Origin: CAVVIO01 sp963748095
Lineage (GTDB): Bacteria > Bacteroidota > Bacteroidia > Bacteroidales > UBA10428
NCBI GenBank assembly: GCA_963748095.1
Contig: CAVVIO010000016.1
Coordinates: 186,001 to 250,000 of the forward strand
Length of the DNA stretch: 64,000 bases
Reading direction: 5' to 3'
Shown here: in pieces, positions 61,496 through 64,000 of the stretch
How the letters are laid out: each line of letters starts with the position of its first letter
Numbering within the stretch: position 1 is the stretch's first letter
Position numbers and translations under genes: made by a program
Notes under the pieces: model-generated
Databases searched by the model: none
What the model was told of the DNA's origin: nothing
What the model saw: only the letters and a program-made list of their open reading frames with translations

Positions 61496-64000
61496 TTACT
61501 GCGAGATGATAAGTTTGCTTACTCCGACTTGTGTTGTCCCATTTGTAATCCGGATGTAATAAATCCCTGTTCTCATACCCTGGCAATCTATTGTTTCCGT
61601 TTCGGTTCCCTTAAATAAAGCCTCCGTTTTTACGAGTTTTCCAATCATATCATATAATTCCAGCCGGTAAGTTCTACTGGTTGGCTGATTAAAACGAATA
61701 TAAGCCTTGTCTCTTGCCGGATTTGGAAATACCATGAATTTCAGATCTTGTTTTATCACGGGTATTTCCCTGATATCTGTCTGCATATCATTATTATCGA
61801 TAGCTACCTGGTAAACTTCTTTTGTTTTTTCGTCCTGAATAAAAGCGATCACGCGTAATTCATTGGCATTAAAAACATTTTTAAAATTCCAGTGTAAACT
61901 TGCATGTTCCTGATCTCCCACAGTCCAGCTTTTTGTATAATTGGTTCCCGCAGCATCGGGTAACATCGTTTTTAGCACACTTTCGAAAGTGGTTTCTCCA
62001 TTATTCCCTGTATAACTGGTTACCTGGTTTTCCACAATAGCAGTCTGAAGGGATACTTCACTGTTAGATAACTGTTCCAGAGCGGTGACAGTCACGTTAA
62101 TATCCACAGAATTGCCGGTATAGGAGGTGATTAAATTAATCTTAAATACGGGATCAGTTAATGAATTAATAATAACATCATTCGATACCGGAGTATTATT
62201 CAGGTAATCAAATTCCTGATCCGATGAACTTCCCCCATCCAATATAGAATAAGGAACCTGATTTATCGCATAATAGTAACTACGAACATTCGGAAAATCC
62301 GGATTCTGATTATAGAAAAGATCATCACCCGGATACGATGTATGATACTGAATGTCAACAGCATCAAGAGGGTTTGTGTTAACGATATGATTAATTACAG
62401 AATCTGCCTCTCTGCTTAATGAATCGGAGGCATTGGTGAAGTGTTCAATCAGTACCATTTTTTCACGCTGTCCTATCCAAATGTTATCGAAGGCTATGCC
62501 ATTATTGGTAATACCGGTGCCATCCGAACCATACGCAATACGTAACTGCACCCCGGTTTTCCCTTTTAGCACATCGAGACTGTGCCGTGCTTCCACCCAG
62601 TTGTTATCCTTTATATTTGACCATCCGATACCTTGTCCACCGGGAAATCCCTGCACCTGATATGAATTGTACCAGTTTATCCCGTCTTGTATTGAACCGA
62701 TATTAAACCAGGTTTGTCCGTTATTTTCAGTATATTGTAGTACTGCTCCATCCCTGGTCTGGTCGAAAGCGCGCCAGATGTTCAGTTTGATCATAGGCTT
62801 TTTGGTAGTGTCGGTAAAACTGAAACAGGGACTTTCTACATAGGATTGTTCTTTCTTGGTGCGATCGGTAATACTTGTATACCACTCCTGTTCGGCTGAT
62901 CCGGAATTGAATACATCACCTGAAGGAGTTCCGAATATCCAACTGTTTACCGAATCAGCGTCCTCAATTTTAGATGACCAGTAGGCAGTACCGTTTGTAA
63001 AATTTTCCGTGTAATCCGACTGCGATATATCATAAGTCGGCTTCAGTACCAGTTGTTTTGTAACCGTATCTGTACAACCGGATTGAGATGTTACTATATG
63101 CCGGATAAGATAGCTATTAAGTTTACTAAAAATCATATATGTATTAGCTGTATCACGGGTAGCCACACTATCAGGGAAAACAAATTTCCATTCGTACTTT
63201 GCCAGTCCGGACTGGGCCCCGGATTGATCAGTGAAATTTATCCGGGTAATCGAATCCAGACATTCATTGTCCCATGTAAAATCACTCACAACATTTTCGA
63301 ATTCGAATGTTTTTGTAATAGTTTGCGGATCACCGGCAATGGTATAATGAAAAGTAATTTTTCTTTGACCCGGAGTAATTTTTGAAGGATAGACCATAAT
63401 GGAATCTATACCATAAACGGCAATACCCTGCGGATCCTTATCAATGGTGAAGTATCCCGGACCAGGATCCCCATAATGTTTTGCATACACAATAAAGGGA
63501 GCTTCATTATGGCAATACACATCTTTCTTATTTATTGTTAATATAGATCCGGCAGAGTCTATAACGTCTACATTTTCAGTGGCAAATCCGGAACAGCCGT
63601 TTGCTCCGGTATACGAATAAGTAATCTGGTAAGGCGAATTCTCAGCTCCTGAAAATGCCGGTGAGAAAATGTACCTGTTCTGATAATTAAAAATAACAGC
63701 ATTACCGGCATCCATGTTTCCGCCAAAGGGACTTACATCAAAGGTATCGGCTACCGTGTTCACACTATAAGTGTTGCTGAGGTTCAGGATACTGACATCC
63801 GGTACCGGTTTGAGCGTAACTCCGACATTGCCCGATGTAACTCCTGTACAATGTGCATCTTTCAACTTTTCAAGGGTGTAAATACCGGAATCTGAAACAA
63901 AGAATGGATATGGATTTTCTATTATATTGTTAATGAAACCTGTACTATCGCCATTTTTCGAATAGGAAAACTGCCAGGGTGCTGTCCCCGTCAGTTGCAC
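61496..64000 (-). CDS. Large secreted protein with T9SS type A sorting domain, N-terminus beyond the window
   Basis: 834 residues visible, frame open at the window edge. PKD/Ig-like beta domains (CHNEAPFIVYAKHYGDPG, YEWKFVFPDS) lead to a jelly-roll-like region (about 330-510, SYVESPCFSF, GIAFDNIWIG), then an Omp28-like thioredoxin-fold region (about 512-700, LIEHFTNASDS, DIQYHTSYPG, VPYSILDGG) and a C-terminal type A sorting domain of about 80 residues (FMVFPNPARDKAYIRF, LYDMIGKLVKTEAL, GMRTGIYYIRITNG, GVSKLIIS). Cargo of this kind goes through the type IX system and is often anchored to lipid A-type glycans. The likely role is binding or adhesion at the cell surface, inferred from domains only. 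Confidence 0.88.
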   Translation of the reverse strand: MQLTGTAPWQFSYSKNGDSTGFINNIIENPYPFFVSDSGIYTLEKLKDAHCTGVTSGNVGVTLKPVPDVSILNLSNTYSVNTVADTFDVSPFGGNMDAGNAVIFNYQNRYIFSPAFSGAENSPYQITYSYTGANGCSGFATENVDVIDSAGSILTINKKDVYCHNEAPFIVYAKHYGDPGPGYFTIDKDPQGIAVYGIDSIMVYPSKITPGQRKITFHYTIAGDPQTITKTFEFENVVSDFTWDNECLDSITRINFTDQSGAQSGLAKYEWKFVFPDSVATRDTANTYMIFSKLNSYLIRHIVTSQSGCTDTVTKQLVLKPTYDISQSDYTENFTNGTAYWSSKIEDADSVNSWIFGTPSGDVFNSGSAEQEWYTSITDRTKKEQSYVESPCFSFTDTTKKPMIKLNIWRAFDQTRDGAVLQYTENNGQTWFNIGSIQDGINWYNSYQVQGFPGGQGIGWSNIKDNNWVEARHSLDVLKGKTGVQLRIAYGSDGTGITNNGIAFDNIWIGQREKMVLIEHFTNASDSLSREADSVINHIVNTNPLDAVDIQYHTSYPGDDLFYNQNPDFPNVRSYYYAINQVPYSILDGGSSSDQEFDYLNNTPVSNDVIINSLTDPVFKINLITSYTGNSVDINVTVTALEQLSNSEVSLQTAIVENQVTSYTGNNGETTFESVLKTMLPDAAGTNYTKSWTVGDQEHASLHWNFKNVFNANELRVIAFIQDEKTKEVYQVAIDNNDMQTDIREIPVIKQDLKFMVFPNPARDKAYIRFNQPTSRTYRLELYDMIGKLVKTEALFKGTETETIDCQGMRTGIYYIRITNGTTQVGVSKLIISQ

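Overview
The window is a 64 kb chromosomal piece of a Bacteroidota bacterium, probably class Bacteroidia. The evidence is AT-rich DNA, start codons without clear Shine-Dalgarno sequences, several upstream matches to the Bacteroidota promoter motif TAnnTTTG, proteins with type IX secretion (T9SS) sorting domains of both type A and type B, PorE-like envelope proteins, and a Bacteroidota-type EF-G paralogue. Nearly all of it is genes. I found no rRNA, tRNA, CRISPR array, insertion sequence, integrase or phage gene.

Layout. (1) 1-8181, minus strand: four tandem paralogues sharing a signal peptide, TPR repeats and a PD40 propeller but ending in different C-terminal modules. The modules are OmpA, CRD+OmpA (the PorE order), and CRD plus a beta domain plus six helical repeats plus a transmembrane anchor; one C-terminus is cut off by the window edge. 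(2) 8345-14254, minus: a 2-oxoacid dehydrogenase E2, a glycosyltransferase fused to a gutted sugar-phosphate transferase, a TPR protein and two unknown secreted proteins. (3) 14513-19592: a membrane hybrid histidine kinase with a degenerate ATPase domain, convergent with a propeller/SpoIIE-phosphatase sensor. (4) 19880-22647, minus: citrate synthase and enolase. (5) 22744-40834, minus: one uninterrupted ribosomal superoperon (str, S10, spc and alpha clusters joined) from rpsL to rplQ, with fusA, secY, map, infA and rpoA inside. It starts at a good promoter and ends at a hairpin. (6) 41250-43403, plus: a divergent EF-G paralogue (EF-G2 type). (7) 43488-48422, minus: a T9SS type B cargo protein, a patatin/outer-membrane-barrel phospholipase and phosphatidylserine synthase. 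(8) 48724-59109, mostly plus: a cation-chloride-cotransporter-like permease, coaD, a thioredoxin-fold lipid/redox-type protein, a Nudix hydrolase, pyrE, an SRPBCC protein, birA, rsfS, ftsH (with a one-base frameshift), a DUF2007 protein and cdsA. (9) 59294-64000: a flavodiiron protein, a methyltransferase and a large T9SS type A cargo protein cut by the window edge.

How it fits together. The core is translation and growth machinery with central carbon genes next to it. Around it lie envelope functions: phospholipid synthesis (pssA, cdsA), membrane proteolysis (ftsH), T9SS cargo and PorE-like periplasmic proteins. The flavodiiron protein suggests an anaerobic or microaerobic lifestyle that still meets oxygen or nitric oxide. 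The least explained parts are the PD40 paralogue array, above all the helical repeat region at 5035-6180, and the two secreted proteins at 12704-14254. The ftsH frameshift needs to be checked against raw reads before any biology is drawn from it.
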